A stretch of 64,000 nucleotides of DNA, taken from NCBI GenBank assembly GCA_963841705.1, contig CAWJDY010000023.1, positions 124,001-188,000 of the forward strand, read 5' to 3'. The translations under genes were made by a program, and so were the position numbers. Positions 53,030 through 61,806 of the stretch are shown here, one piece after another. The notes under the pieces were generated by a model, which ran no database searches, had not been told where the DNA came from, and was given only the letters and a program-made list of their open reading frames with translations. The DNA is from VAZQ01 sp963841705 (GTDB taxonomy: Bacteria; Pseudomonadota; Alphaproteobacteria; Rhizobiales; Xanthobacteraceae). How positions within the stretch are numbered: the first letter of the stretch is position 1; every line of letters begins with the position of its first letter.

Positions 53030-55780
53030 TCAGGCCTCCTGCTTCTGCAGCAGCAGCTGCGCGGCAATGAGATAGATCAGCGCAAAGGCCACAAGGACCA
53101 GCATGTTGATCCACAGGTCGGAAAGGCCGAGCGACTTGTCGAAGGCGCCGACGCTGATGGGCTGGAACCAGGCCGCGGGAAACGTCAGACCAATGAACCT
53201 GCCCTGGCCAGAAAGGGAGGACACGGGCACGAGCAGACCGGAAAAGTTCACCGCGGGGATGACGGACAGAACGGCGCTGGCGAAGACTGCCGATACCTGC
53301 GTCTGGGTAAAGGTCGAGACGAGTTGCCCAAAACCGGTGGTCGAGAATACGTACAGCAGCGTCCCGAGCGCGAGGGCGCCGAAAGACCCTTTGACCGGCA
53401 CGTGGAACACAAGCAGCGACATCAGTAGCAGGAGGGTGAACGTCAACATTCCGACGGCGACGTACGGGACCTGCTTGCCCACCAGGAACTCGAACTTGGT
53501 GATGGGCGTCGAGCGAAAATTGGCGATCGACCCGGTTTCCTTCTCTAGCACCACAGCGGTGGCCGACATGATGACCGGGACCAGGATCAGCATCATCACG
53601 ATGACACTCGGAACCATGGCGAACACGCTCTTGAAGCCCTGGTTGTAGCGGAACCGATTTTCCACATTGAGGCCGCCAAGGTAGACGTTGGACGCGATGT
53701 TGGGGCCGAGGCGCTCGACCGCGAGATCCTTCGCATATTTCAGGGCCAGGCCCGTGACGTAGCCTTTCGCGGTTTCGCCGCGGAACGGCATGGCGCCGTC
53801 GATCCAGATACCAATCTCGGGCGGATGCAGGCTTGCGAGATCGCGGCCGAAGCCGGAGGGAATTTCAACCACGACTGCCAGCTCTCCGCTTCTCAAGCGT
53901 TGCTCCATCTCCGCCGTGGAGCTGATCGGACGCTGTTCGGAGAAATAATGAGAGCCGGAGAAGCTCTCGAGCAGTCGGCGACTTTCCGGGGTCCGGTCCT
54001 GGTCAAACGCCGCGTACTTGAGATTCTCGACGTCGAAGGTGATGCCATAGCCGAAGGCCAACATCAGAATGACAGGACCGACGAACGCGAACGCCAGCCG
54101 AATGGGATCGCGCAGCAGCTCCATGGTTTCGCGCCGGGCATAAGCCCACAGTCGTCCGGGATCGAAGCGCTTGGAACCACGCGATGGGACGCTCGTGGGC
54201 GCCGATGCCGCTGGTTGTGGCGCCTCGGCCTTCTTTGTCTTGTCGGTTCCGCTTGCTTCCTCCAGATAGCTGATGAAGGCGTCCTCGAGAGAAGCGCTGC
54301 CGCGCTTCTTGACGAGCTCCTTGGGAGTGTCGACCGCGAGCACCCTGCCTCGATGCATCAACGAAATACGGTCGCAACGCTCGGCCTCGTTCATGAAGTG
54401 GGTCGAGAGGAAGATGGTGACCCCATCCTTGCGGGAGAGGTCGATCAGCGTGCGCCAGAAAGCGTCGCGCGCGACCGGATCCACGCCCGAGGTTGGCTCG
54501 TCGAGGATGAGGATGGGCGGGCGGTGCAGCACTGCCACGGCAAGTTGCAGCCGCTGCTTGACGCCAAGCGGCAGACTCTCCGGCTTCGCGTCAGCCACAT
54601 TTTTCAGATCGTAGCGATCGAGCAGCTCTTTGATCCGGCCTTCGACCTCATTCGCCGGCAGATGGTAGAGTCGCGCATGCAGATCGAGATTCTGCCGCAC
54701 CGTGAGCTCGTTGTAGAGGGAAAACGCCTGCGACATGTAGCCGACGTTGCGGCGCGCCTCCATGTCGTCGGCGCCCATCGGCTTTCCGAACAATTTCGCC
54801 GAGCCTTCTGTCGTCGGGAGAAGACCCGTCATCATCTTCATGGTTGTTGTTTTTCCGCAGCCGTTCGAGCCGAGGAAGCCGAAGATTTCGCCGCGCCCGA
54901 TGCTAAAGCTCACGTGATCGACCGCAACGAAATCGCCAAAGCGGCGGGTGAGCCCATCCGCCTCGATCGCCGGGGTCTTGTCGTCGCTGACCGCGCGCGG
55001 CCGTACGATGACCTCCTGATGCTGGGCTCGCTTTTCCGGTGGAAGCAGGGCGATGAAGGCGTCGTCCAGCGTGGTTTTTTGCGCTTTGGCGAGGATCTCC
55101 TTCGGCGGGCCATGCGCAATGACCTTGCCCTCGTCCATCGCGGCCAGCCAGTCGAACCGGCTCGCTTCGTCCATGTAGGCGGTTGCGACGATCACGCTCA
55201 TGCGCGGACGCCGGGCGCGGATCGAATCGATCAACTCCCAGAACTGCCGGCGCGAGAGCGGATCGACGCCCGTCGTTGGCTCATCGAGAACAAGGAGATC
55301 AGGATCGTGCATCAGCGAGCAACAGAGGCTGACTTTCTGCTTCATGCCGCCTGACAGCTTGCCGCACGGGCGGCTTGCGAACGGATCGAGCCCGGTCGCG
55401 GGCAAGAGCTGGTCGATGCGTGCTCTCCGCTCGGCTGCGCCCTGCCCGAACAAGCGGCCGAAGAAGTCGATGTTGTCAAAAACGCTGAGTGTGGGATAAA
55501 GATTGCGGCCGAGCCCTTGCGGCATGTAGGCGATGCGGCCGTAACTCGCCTGGCGATGGGTGCCATCCGCCATGTTTCCGTCGAGCACAATGACGTTGCC
55601 GGTCTGGATCTTGCGGACGCCGGACACCAGCGCGAGCAACGTGGACTTGCCCACGCCGTCCGGGCCGATCATCCCGACCATGCATTGGGCAGGGATATCG
55701 AGCGTGAGGTCGTTGAGCGCGAGCGTTTTTCCGTAGCGGTGGCTCACCCGCTCGAGCTTGGCGACAACAGGGTTAGTCAT
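53030..55780 (-). CDS. rbbA: ABC exporter, two ATPase domains fused to an ABC-2 permease (RbbA/YhiH-like)
   Basis: A 916-residue fusion. ATPase 1: Walker A GPDGVGKS at 39-46, signature LSGGMKQKV and Walker B LLVLDEPTTGVD. ATPase 2 (from about 290): GSNGCGKTT, LILDEPTSGVD, but a degenerate signature SLPLGVKQRL. A linker near 540 leads to the permease (from about 570) with a large periplasmic loop and six helices. The start overlaps the adaptor stop as ATGA. E. coli RbbA was named for a ribosome link, but this operon form suggests export. Confidence 0.9.
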   Translation of the reverse strand: MTNPVVAKLERVSHRYGKTLALNDLTLDIPAQCMVGMIGPDGVGKSTLLALVSGVRKIQTGNVIVLDGNMADGTHRQASYGRIAYMPQGLGRNLYPTLSVFDNIDFFGRLFGQGAAERRARIDQLLPATGLDPFASRPCGKLSGGMKQKVSLCCSLMHDPDLLVLDEPTTGVDPLSRRQFWELIDSIRARRPRMSVIVATAYMDEASRFDWLAAMDEGKVIAHGPPKEILAKAQKTTLDDAFIALLPPEKRAQHQEVIVRPRAVSDDKTPAIEADGLTRRFGDFVAVDHVSFSIGRGEIFGFLGSNGCGKTTTMKMMTGLLPTTEGSAKLFGKPMGADDMEARRNVGYMSQAFSLYNELTVRQNLDLHARLYHLPANEVEGRIKELLDRYDLKNVADAKPESLPLGVKQRLQLAVAVLHRPPILILDEPTSGVDPVARDAFWRTLIDLSRKDGVTIFLSTHFMNEAERCDRISLMHRGRVLAVDTPKELVKKRGSASLEDAFISYLEEASGTDKTKKAEAPQPAASAPTSVPSRGSKRFDPGRLWAYARRETMELLRDPIRLAFAFVGPVILMLAFGYGITFDVENLKYAAFDQDRTPESRRLLESFSGSHYFSEQRPISSTAEMEQRLRSGELAVVVEIPSGFGRDLASLHPPEIGIWIDGAMPFRGETAKGYVTGLALKYAKDLAVERLGPNIASNVYLGGLNVENRFRYNQGFKSVFAMVPSVIVMMLILVPVIMSATAVVLEKETGSIANFRSTPITKFEFLVGKQVPYVAVGMLTFTLLLLMSLLVFHVPVKGSFGALALGTLLYVFSTTGFGQLVSTFTQTQVSAVFASAVLSVIPAVNFSGLLVPVSSLSGQGRFIGLTFPAAWFQPISVGAFDKSLGLSDLWINMLVLVAFALIYLIAAQLLLQKQEA

Positions 55781-56868
55781 TGCGGAAGCTTCACCACGAG
55801 TTCCTCGGGCCAATTGATTTTGGGATCGGTGCGGACGAAGCCGAGCCCGCGGACGCCAGTTTTCACAAACCGATGGTATTTATCCAGGACCTTGGGATCG
55901 CCCTGGAGCTTGACGCGGAACATCAGTTTCTGCCGCTCCTCTGCGGTCTCGACGCTCTTTGGCGTGAACTGGGCGTCGGTCGCGACGAAGCTGATCGTTG
56001 CGGGAATGACGTATTGGGGGATCGGATCGGCGATCACGCGCGCCTCATCGCCAAGCGTGAGCTTGCCGGCGTCATCTGCGGGCAGATAGACCGTCATATA
56101 CACGTCGTTGAGATCGAGAATGGTCAGAACCCGCTGACCTGCAGCAACGACCTCGCCGGCGCGGGCGAGCCGGTATTGCACGCGGCCGCTCCGGGGCGAG
56201 ACGAGCACCAGATCGACCAGAACCGACTGCAGCTGTTCGACTTCGGCCTCGGCTGCCTTGATCGCGGCCTCGGCCTGATCGCGCTGCGCCTGGGCCGCAA
56301 CATACATGGCCTCGGCCAATTCGAACTTGTCGCGCCGCTGGTCCACAATCTGCACTGGTATATTCCCGTGTTCCACGAGAAGCTTCCCGCGCTCATAATC
56401 GGTTCTGGTAAAATCCAGGTCGCTCTTGCGCTGGGCGATGAGCGCGACAGCTTCCGCCAATGCCTGTTTGGCCTTCAGCACCTGTGCCTGTGCCCCCCTC
56501 AGCTGGGCTTCGGTTTCGGGCGACGAGATAGTGGCGACGACCTGTCCAGCCGTGACCTCGTCGCCTTCATTGACGGTCAGCGTCGCCAGCCGGCCCGGGT
56601 ATTTCGCCGCGACGTCGACCTCGGTGGCTTCAATTCGGCCATTCGTTTTTACGATCCCCTCGGGCATATCGCGGCCGCGCAAGCGCGCGATCAGGGTTTC
56701 CGCCGCTGTCCGGGCCCGTTCGACAGGGCTCCGCTGCGCCGATTGGGCCTGCGCAGCAGGAATAAACGGGCCGCCTCCTGGCAATCCTACCGTCGCTCCC
56801 GAGATGAACAGGACCCCAGAAATAAAAGCGGACGCCGAAAGAACGGCGCTGAACGGGCGAGCAGACAT
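55777..56868 (-). CDS. yhiI: HlyD-family adaptor of the ABC exporter (YhiI-like)
   Basis: A 363-residue periplasmic adaptor. A signal or anchor (LSASAFISGVLFISGATVG) is followed by the lipoyl half (PGRLATLTVNEGDEVTAGQ), a coiled coil rich in Ala/Gln (about 115-215) and the second half (VLVSPRSGRVQYRLARAGEV). It ends in a beta barrel. The gene leads the exporter operon and is divergent from the MarR gene, with 353 bases between the start codons. Confidence 0.9.
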   Translation of the reverse strand: MSARPFSAVLSASAFISGVLFISGATVGLPGGGPFIPAAQAQSAQRSPVERARTAAETLIARLRGRDMPEGIVKTNGRIEATEVDVAAKYPGRLATLTVNEGDEVTAGQVVATISSPETEAQLRGAQAQVLKAKQALAEAVALIAQRKSDLDFTRTDYERGKLLVEHGNIPVQIVDQRRDKFELAEAMYVAAQAQRDQAEAAIKAAEAEVEQLQSVLVDLVLVSPRSGRVQYRLARAGEVVAAGQRVLTILDLNDVYMTVYLPADDAGKLTLGDEARVIADPIPQYVIPATISFVATDAQFTPKSVETAEERQKLMFRVKLQGDPKVLDKYHRFVKTGVRGLGFVRTDPKINWPEELVVKLPQ

Positions 56869-57155
56869 TTAAGGTCTCCCTTGGGCTGTGCGCTTCCCAA
56901 ATTTTAGTCCAACGCGAGACTCGGTCAGAGCTTCTTCCACCAAAACGAGCCTAATCCTCGCACGCCAGCAAGCGCTGCAGCGTGAGACGAAATAATTCGT
57001 TGGGATATCCTATACCAAGACCTTGCCGTCCGCAGCCGAAATGGCGCCAAGCGATATCCGGGTATTGGCGCGATGGCTCCAGTGGTACGCCCTTAGGGTC
57101 GGCGGGTGGGTCTCGGTCTCACTATCGTCTGATCACAGTCCATCGTCGGTTGCGC
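56869..57155. other. Divergent control region of exporter operon and MarR gene
   Basis: The region upstream of the MarR promoter. It should hold the leftward promoter of yhiI, which I could not identify. No gene or repeat element is present. Confidence 0.5.
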
Positions 57156-57186
57156 TTGACATGGCCACGGCCGGGAACCCTATATA
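57156..57186 (+). promoter_or_regulatory. Sigma-70-like promoter of the MarR gene
   Basis: TTGACA at 57156-57161 and TATATA at 57181-57186 are 19 bases apart (18 if CTATAT is used), a slightly long spacing. They stand 36 bases before the GTG start and just before the first copy of the repeat at 57184. Confidence 0.6.
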
Positions 57187-57201
57187 GGTGCATATACTCT
57201 T
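57184..57201 (+). repeat. Direct repeat copy 1, ATAGGTGCATATACTCTT
   Basis: An 18-base sequence overlapping the -10 region of the MarR promoter. It recurs with one change (ATAGGCGCATATACTCTT) at 57724-57741, exactly 540 bases away. It may be an operator or a promoter duplication. Confidence 0.7.
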
Positions 57202-57221
57202 ATATCGGCAGGAGGCCACCC

Positions 57222-57684
57222 GTGTCTTTCGAGATCCCGCCTGGACTGGAGGATTGCAATTGCTTTACAGTTCGCTCCGCGGCGCGACACGTCAGCCAGC
57301 TCTACGACCAGTGCATCGCCGCGGCCGACCTGCGTGCCACGCAGTTCTCCGTCCTGATCAAGCTGAAGCGAAAAGGGCCGCTGACGATCAACGCGCTGGC
57401 CGAAGACATTGGTGATGGATCGCACCACGCTGGGTCGCAACATCGTGCCGCTCGAACGCGACGGTCTGATCAAGACGATACCTGCGGCCAAAGACCGGCG
57501 AGCCAAGGAGGTGCACCTGACCAAGTCCGGCGAGAGGCGCTTGCAGACCGCGTTGGAAGGATGGTCGCGGGCGCAACAGCAGTTCGAACGCAAGTTCGGC
57601 TCCGAACGCGCGGCTGAAATGCGAAAGCTGCTGCGGGCAGTCGTTGCAAGCGAGCTCAGCCCCGCCCTCCCCTCGCACCCATAA
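57222..57684 (+). pseudogene. MarR-family regulator, frameshifted
   Basis: The first frame starts at a GTG at 57222 behind AGGAGG and gives VSFEIPPGLEDCNCFTVRSA and the recognition region up to NALAEDI. The second frame then supplies MDRTTLGRNIVPLERDGLI and the C-terminal helices. One extra T at 57409-57410 explains the shift. Intact, it would be a winged-helix repressor of about 153 residues (MarR). Placement suggests it controls the exporter operon. As read it would end early and lose its DNA-reading helix and wing. Confidence 0.8.
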
Positions 57685-57723
57685 GGAGATGCAGACTCAG
57701 ATAAACGGTACTTTATCGACCAA

Positions 57724-57741
57724 ATAGGCGCATATACTCTT
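57724..57741 (+). repeat. Direct repeat copy 2, ATAGGCGCATATACTCTT
   Basis: It lies 40 bases after the MarR stop in an A+T-richer stretch that continues to about 58020. No gene start follows closely, so if it is an operator its target is unclear. Confidence 0.65.
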
Positions 57742-57973
57742 CTCTGCGGTTTTGACCGGATTTCATGCCGGCTCCTGCGCCCAAACACCCTATGCGCGGG
57801 AAATTCTTTCTCGCGCTCGTCATCTTCACAATTCTGGAGGATAACCAAGTATACACGAGTCCCTGTTGTCAACGACTTTTTGGTTATTGCTTTCGGCTTG
57901 TTTTTAAATCGCTGCAAGGAGGCAGAAAACCGGACACCGCGTGTGCTCCCGACACAAATTTCGCTTGATATCT

Positions 57974-58002
57974 TGACATTCTAACAAAACTCTGCTATGA
58001 GT
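57974..58002 (+). promoter_or_regulatory. Consensus-like promoter in an A+T-rich stretch
   Basis: TTGACA at 57974-57979 and TATGAG at 57997-58002 are 17 bases apart, the best-formed sigma-70 promoter in the window. It would read toward the small frame at 58133. The surrounding 57690-58020 has lower GC than its neighbours and no gene. Confidence 0.6.
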
Positions 58003-58132
58003 TGCTAATCTCAGAAAGTTGTGAGAGAAGCCCGCGTCCCAAGTTCGCGCTCGGGCATTATGTTTGGCGCATTTTGTTTGGCCAATCGTCCGTCTGCTGT
58101 CGTCCCGCTTCGCAAAAGGGGGGATGGGTGCA

Positions 58133-58266
58133 TGCAGTTTCAAAAAGGCCAAAGCGGCAACGCGGCGGGCCGACGCGCTAATCGCGAAACAGGGGCGATC
58201 CATGCGACTGCAGGAGATGATCGAGCTGGGACGCGCCGATGCGAACGACGACTACATCATCTTTAG
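58133..58266 (+). pseudogene. DUF5681-like N-terminal fragment
   Basis: A 44-residue frame begins MQFQKGQSGNAAGRRANRET, which matches the start of DUF5681 proteins (F.KGQSGNPAGRP), often found in mobile or phage-linked regions. It then loses that character, so the gene is truncated. A purine-rich GGGGGG run stands before the ATG. Confidence 0.5.
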
Positions 58267-58568
58267 CTAGGGAGTGGTGATCGCGACGTTGGGTCATGAA
58301 ATCGCTGGTCATTTCCCTGTTATTTCCTGTTCTTGCCTGTTCCGGATCCTGCCATTTCGGCAGATGTCCTTGCTGGTACTCGCTTTTTTGCAGGTTTTGG
58401 ATGTCGCCCCGCCCCCCTTTACAGGGATTTGCAGGCAGGGGAAGCCAATGGCACCCGCCCCAACACCGATAATGGGCTTTCAAACCTGCTTTAGCACGAG
58501 GCCGACGTTTCGGTAACTACTGTAGTAGTGCGTATTCGAGGTTCTAATCATATCGCCGCATCAATCAA
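58267..58568. other. Intergenic stretch with short CCTGTT repeats
   Basis: No gene is recognised. At 58313-58343 the hexamer CCTGTT occurs three times at short spacing (CCCTGTTATTTCCTGTTCTTGCCTGTT). The rest shows nothing. Confidence 0.4.
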
Positions 58569-58680
58569 CCTCGTCCTGAGGAGCGCGCTTGCGCGCGTCT
58601 CGAAGCCTCGTCCTGAGGAGCGCCGCGCTTCTCAGGATGAGGCGTTCGAGACGGCGCTCCGCCCTCCCCAGGATGAGGTC
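58569..58680. repeat. CCTCGTCCTGAGGAGCGC-type palindromic repeat
   Basis: CCTCGTCCTGAGGAGCGC occurs at 58569-58586 and 58606-58623. The inverse form (CTCAGGATGAGG, CCAGGATGAGGT) follows to 58680, making interlocking hairpins. Confidence 0.75.
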
Positions 58681-58809
58681 TGTGGGATTAAGCTCCGCCT
58701 GCTTGGCGATTGTCCTCAATTCAGAGACACAGCGTCTATAAAGTAGCGGATTGTCTCCTGCCCGCTGCCCGCAATATTGAGCCGCAGACCAGGCATTCGG
58801 AGAGCATCC

Positions 58810-59511
58810 ATGATCACCCAGCGACCTGCCGCCGAGCGCGGAACCGACAATCTCGGCTGGCTGGACAGCCGCCACACCTTCTCGTTCGGCCACTACTACG
58901 ATCCCAAGCACATGGGCTTCGGTCCGCTGCGGGTGATCAATGAGGATCGCGTGCGTCCCGGCGCCGGGTTCGACACCCACGGGCACCGGGACATGGAGAT
59001 CATCTCCTACGTTCTCGAAGGCGCTCTCGAGCACAAGGACAGCATCGGTACCGGGTCGGTGATCAGGCCCGGCGACATCCAGGTGATGTCGGCCGGTACC
59101 GGAATTCGGCATAGCGAGTTCAACCACTCGCAAACCGAGCCGGTGCACTTCCTGCAGATATGGGTGCTGCCCGACCGCGAGGGCCTTACCCCGCGATACG
59201 ACCAGAAAACCTTCCCGCAATCCGCAAAGCGGGGACAGTTGCGTCTCGTCGGCTCGCCCGATGGGCGCGCCGGCTCCATACTCATTCATCAGGACGTTGA
59301 AATCTATGACGCGCTGCTCGGCAGCAGCATCTCGGTCAAGCACCAGTTGAGGCCTGGCCGCAAGAGCTGGGTTCAGATCGTGCGCGGATCGGTGGACGTC
59401 AACGGCAAAGCCGCAGGCGCCGGCGACGGAGTAGCGCTGGAAGACGAAGCAGGCTTGACCATCACCGCACGCGAGGACAATTCTGAAATCCTCGCATTCG
59501 ATTTGCCATAG
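58810..59511 (+). CDS. Pirin-family bicupin (YhhW/quercetinase-like)
   Basis: A 233-residue cytoplasmic pirin. The metal ligands lie in GFDTHGHRDMEIISYVLEG (two His, one Glu) and GIRHSEFNHS. The conserved IQVMSAGTG and LQIWVLPDR are present. The second cupin domain lacks ligands, as is normal in pirins. E. coli YhhW has quercetin 2,3-dioxygenase activity in vitro; the physiological role is not settled. Start at 58810 gives the usual MITQRPAAERG onset. Confidence 0.9.
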   Translation: MITQRPAAERGTDNLGWLDSRHTFSFGHYYDPKHMGFGPLRVINEDRVRPGAGFDTHGHRDMEIISYVLEGALEHKDSIGTGSVIRPGDIQVMSAGTGIRHSEFNHSQTEPVHFLQIWVLPDREGLTPRYDQKTFPQSAKRGQLRLVGSPDGRAGSILIHQDVEIYDALLGSSISVKHQLRPGRKSWVQIVRGSVDVNGKAAGAGDGVALEDEAGLTITAREDNSEILAFDLP

Positions 59512-59554
59512 CTGAAACGAGCCGGCGGTCGCCGCAACGCCCGTGGCGGCAGTC

Positions 59555-59623
59555 GTAGCCCGCATGAGCGCAGCGAAATGCGGAGGAGCCGGACCCGGAT
59601 CTCGCTTCGCTCATCCGGGCTAC
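59555..59623. repeat. GTAGCCCG-type palindromic intergenic repeat
   Basis: The left arm GTAGCCCGCATGAGCG (59555) pairs with the right arm CGCTCATCCGGGCTAC (to 59623), 29 bases each with five or so mismatches. It follows the pirin gene by 44 bases and may act as its terminator. Confidence 0.75.
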
Positions 59624-59760
59624 GAAGTGCTGGCAGCGTGCTATGTTCACTGCGGATGAACGCCAACACGCTTTCAGATCGACGGCGCGCACAAGTTGAC
59701 ACACCTGATTGCCGCCGACCGCGACTAGAGCGGATACGCTGAAATCGAATCGCGTTCGAG

Positions 59761-59931
59761 CCGTAGGTGGGCAAAGGCGCGCGCACCTCATTCCTTTCGG
59801 CATTCTCACAATTCTTGCGCGCGCCGTGCCCACGCGGAGACGACGAGGAGCCGGAACCGCGTGGGCACGGCGCGCAAAACTTTATGACAAGCGGAGATAT
59901 TGGAGGGGCGCGCCTTTGCCCACCCTACCGG
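59761..59931. repeat. Palindromic intergenic element, family A (copy 2)
   Basis: The same design as 46965-47129: outer arms CCGTAGGTGGGCAAAGGCGCGC and GCGCGCCTTTGCCCACCCTACCGG, inner arms GCGCCGTGCCCACGCG and CGCGTGGGCACGGCGC. The left arm has lost one G. Between the stems the two copies differ, so only the arms are conserved. Confidence 0.85.
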
Positions 59932-60063
59932 TCCGGACATGCTCTAAGCCGGGCGGCGTCACATCGTGACCTCCGCAAACATCATCACTGACGCGCGCGG
60001 TCCCGACATGATAGAGGTCGGACGGACAATTTGGATCGGCCAAAAACCAGCGGCGCCGCCCCG

Positions 60064-61081
60064 ATGCCGGAACAGAAGGTTGCAAATCTCGCGCTCCAGG
60101 GCGGCGGCACCCATGGCGCCTTCACCTGGGGGGTTCTCCAGCGCCTGCTGGAGGAGCCCCGGTTTGAGATCGACGGGGTAAGCGCGACCAGCGCCGGCGC
60201 GATGAACGCCGTCATTCTCGCGCACGGGCTCACGCTCGGCGGTCGGGACGGCGCGATGGCTGCGCTTGCGAGCTTCTGGCAGCGGGTGGCGAGCCTCGCC
60301 AAGAGAAGCTTTCTGCAACCCTCCTGGTACGACCGGATCACCGGTAACGAGGGGCTTGAACACTCCCCGAGCTACGTCTTCTTCGACATGCTCTCACGGG
60401 TGTTTTCGCCCTATCAGCTCAATCCGTTCAACTACGATCCGCTGCGCTCGCTGCTCGAGGAGATGGTCGATTTCGAGCGTCTGCGCCGCGAATGCGCCGT
60501 CAAGCTGTTTCCTGTGCGCGACCAATGTACGCACCGGCAAGGTTCGCGTTTTCACCAACGAGGAAATCAGCGTGACCCACGTGCTCGCCTCGGCCTGCCT
60601 GCCGCATCTCGCCCAAGCGGTGGAGATCGACGGAGAGCATTTCTGGGACGGCGGCTATACGGGAAATCCTGCGCTCTTTCCGCTGATCTACAGTAGTCAG
60701 TCCCGCGACATCGTCGTCGTTCACGTCAACCCCACGGAGCGGCCTGAAATCCCCAGGACGGCGCCGGAGATCATAAATCGCGTCAATGAGATCAGCTTCA
60801 ACTCCTCTCTCTTTCGCGAGATGCGGGCGATCGCATTCGTCACCAGGCTCATCGACGAAGGCAAGATCAACGACGGCAGCCTCCGGCGCATGCTGATTCA
60901 CGCCATCGACGCCGATGACGTGATGCAGAAGCTTGGGGTGACGAGCAAGCTCAATGCCGACCGCGATTTTCTGCTCCGGCTGCACGACGTCGGACGCAGC
61001 CGCGCCGATCAGTGGCTGCGATCTCATCTCGATATGATCGGAGTGAAATCGACCGTCGACATTCGGACCAAATATTTGTGA
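60064..61081 (+). pseudogene. Patatin-like phospholipase, frameshifted
   Basis: The oxyanion loop ALQGGGTHGAF and nucleophile elbow SATSAGAMNAV are in the first frame; the catalytic Asp (FWDGGYTGNPAL) is in the second, which ends at 61081. One extra C at 60511-60512 (KLF before CATNVRTGKVRVF) separates them. Repaired, the protein would be about 340 residues, a cytoplasmic or membrane-associated lipid acyl hydrolase. The start is uncertain: an ATG at 60064 has no good ribosome site and a TTG at 60031 is possible. Confidence 0.8.
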
Positions 61082-61090
61082 GGACTGAGC

Positions 61091-61335
61091 GACCGTAGGG
61101 TGGGTTAGCTGTACAAGTCGGCTTGCCAGCCGACTTGTACGGCGTAACCCACCGCAAACCGCGACGCATCTGCCACTGCGGTCGTAATCCGTCCTCGTTT
61201 CCGCGCTCTACACTTTACGACTTCACGGGCGATCTAGGGGCGGGTTTCAAACCCGCCCCGACAACTTCACCGGTGACGGTGGGTTACGCCATCGAGCCGG
61301 CCGGAGCCGCCTCGATGTCTAACCCACCGTACGCG
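61091..61335. repeat. CGTAGGGTGGGTTA-type nested repeat
   Basis: CGTAGGGTGGGTTA (61093) and GTAACCCACC (to 61153) enclose a perfect 12-base-pair hairpin TACAAGTCGGCT/AGCCGACTTGTA with a TGCC loop. A second pair, GTGGGTTACGCC (61279) and TAACCCACCGTACG (to 61334), lies downstream. It shares the outer CGTAGGGTGGG start with family A. Confidence 0.7.
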
Positions 61336-61346
61336 GCTGGGGCTCT

Positions 61347-61511
61347 CAATCTGACAAGGCCGGAAATGACGGCGTTTGCGCGGCACTCAGGCCGTCGAGC
61401 TCGAGCGCCGCGGACTTGATCCTGGGAATGAGCTCGCGGCCGAACTCGATCGCGTCGTTGAGCGGATCAAAGCCGCGGATCAGGAAGGAATCGGCGCCGA
61501 GGCGGCAATGG
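61347..61511 (-). pseudogene. 3' fragment of an alkanesulfonate-monooxygenase-like gene
   Basis: The frame reads RLGADSFLIRGFDPLNDAIE then FGRELIPRIK and stops at 61347. This is the end of SsuD-type FMNH2-dependent monooxygenases. An in-frame stop lies just upstream (about 61520), and the rest of the gene is absent. Confidence 0.7.
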
Positions 61512-61581
61512 CGCTACTCGACACAACCCGGCGGGCGGCGATATGTCAATGCAGCAGAGGCGTGAATGAGGCTCGACAGGG

Positions 61582-61800
61582 ATGACTAAACTTGCCGCTG
61601 GACTGGTCGGCTTGCTGATTGCGGCCACGGTCACTGCGGCTTGCGCAGGCCCGAATTACCTCGTTTGGAGCATTGCGCACGAGCGCATGGTGATGGGGTG
61701 GAGATACGCGGAGCCGCGATGCGGCTGGACGGTCGGCGGCTATACCTGCTCGCCCCGCATGGCGATGCGAAGCTCGCACCACTACAGATCCAAGAATTGA
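61582..61800 (+). CDS. Small secreted protein, function unknown
   Basis: A 72-residue protein with a signal peptide (LAAGLVGLLIAATVTAACAG), cleaved after ACA or modified as a lipoprotein at C21. The mature part has two cysteines (RCGWTVGGYTC). It ends 6 bases before the phosphodiesterase gene, so the two are probably co-transcribed. Confidence 0.55.
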   Translation: MTKLAAGLVGLLIAATVTAACAGPNYLVWSIAHERMVMGWRYAEPRCGWTVGGYTCSPRMAMRSSHHYRSKN

Positions 61801-61806
61801 AGCGCC

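Noticed and set aside
53825..55354. A 509-codon open frame on the plus strand
   Set aside because: It lies opposite the RbbA-like gene, has no motif, and mirrors that gene's codon periodicity.
57395..57425. Programmed frameshift in the MarR gene
   Set aside because: No slippery heptamer or downstream structure is evident; a simple one-base insertion explains it better.
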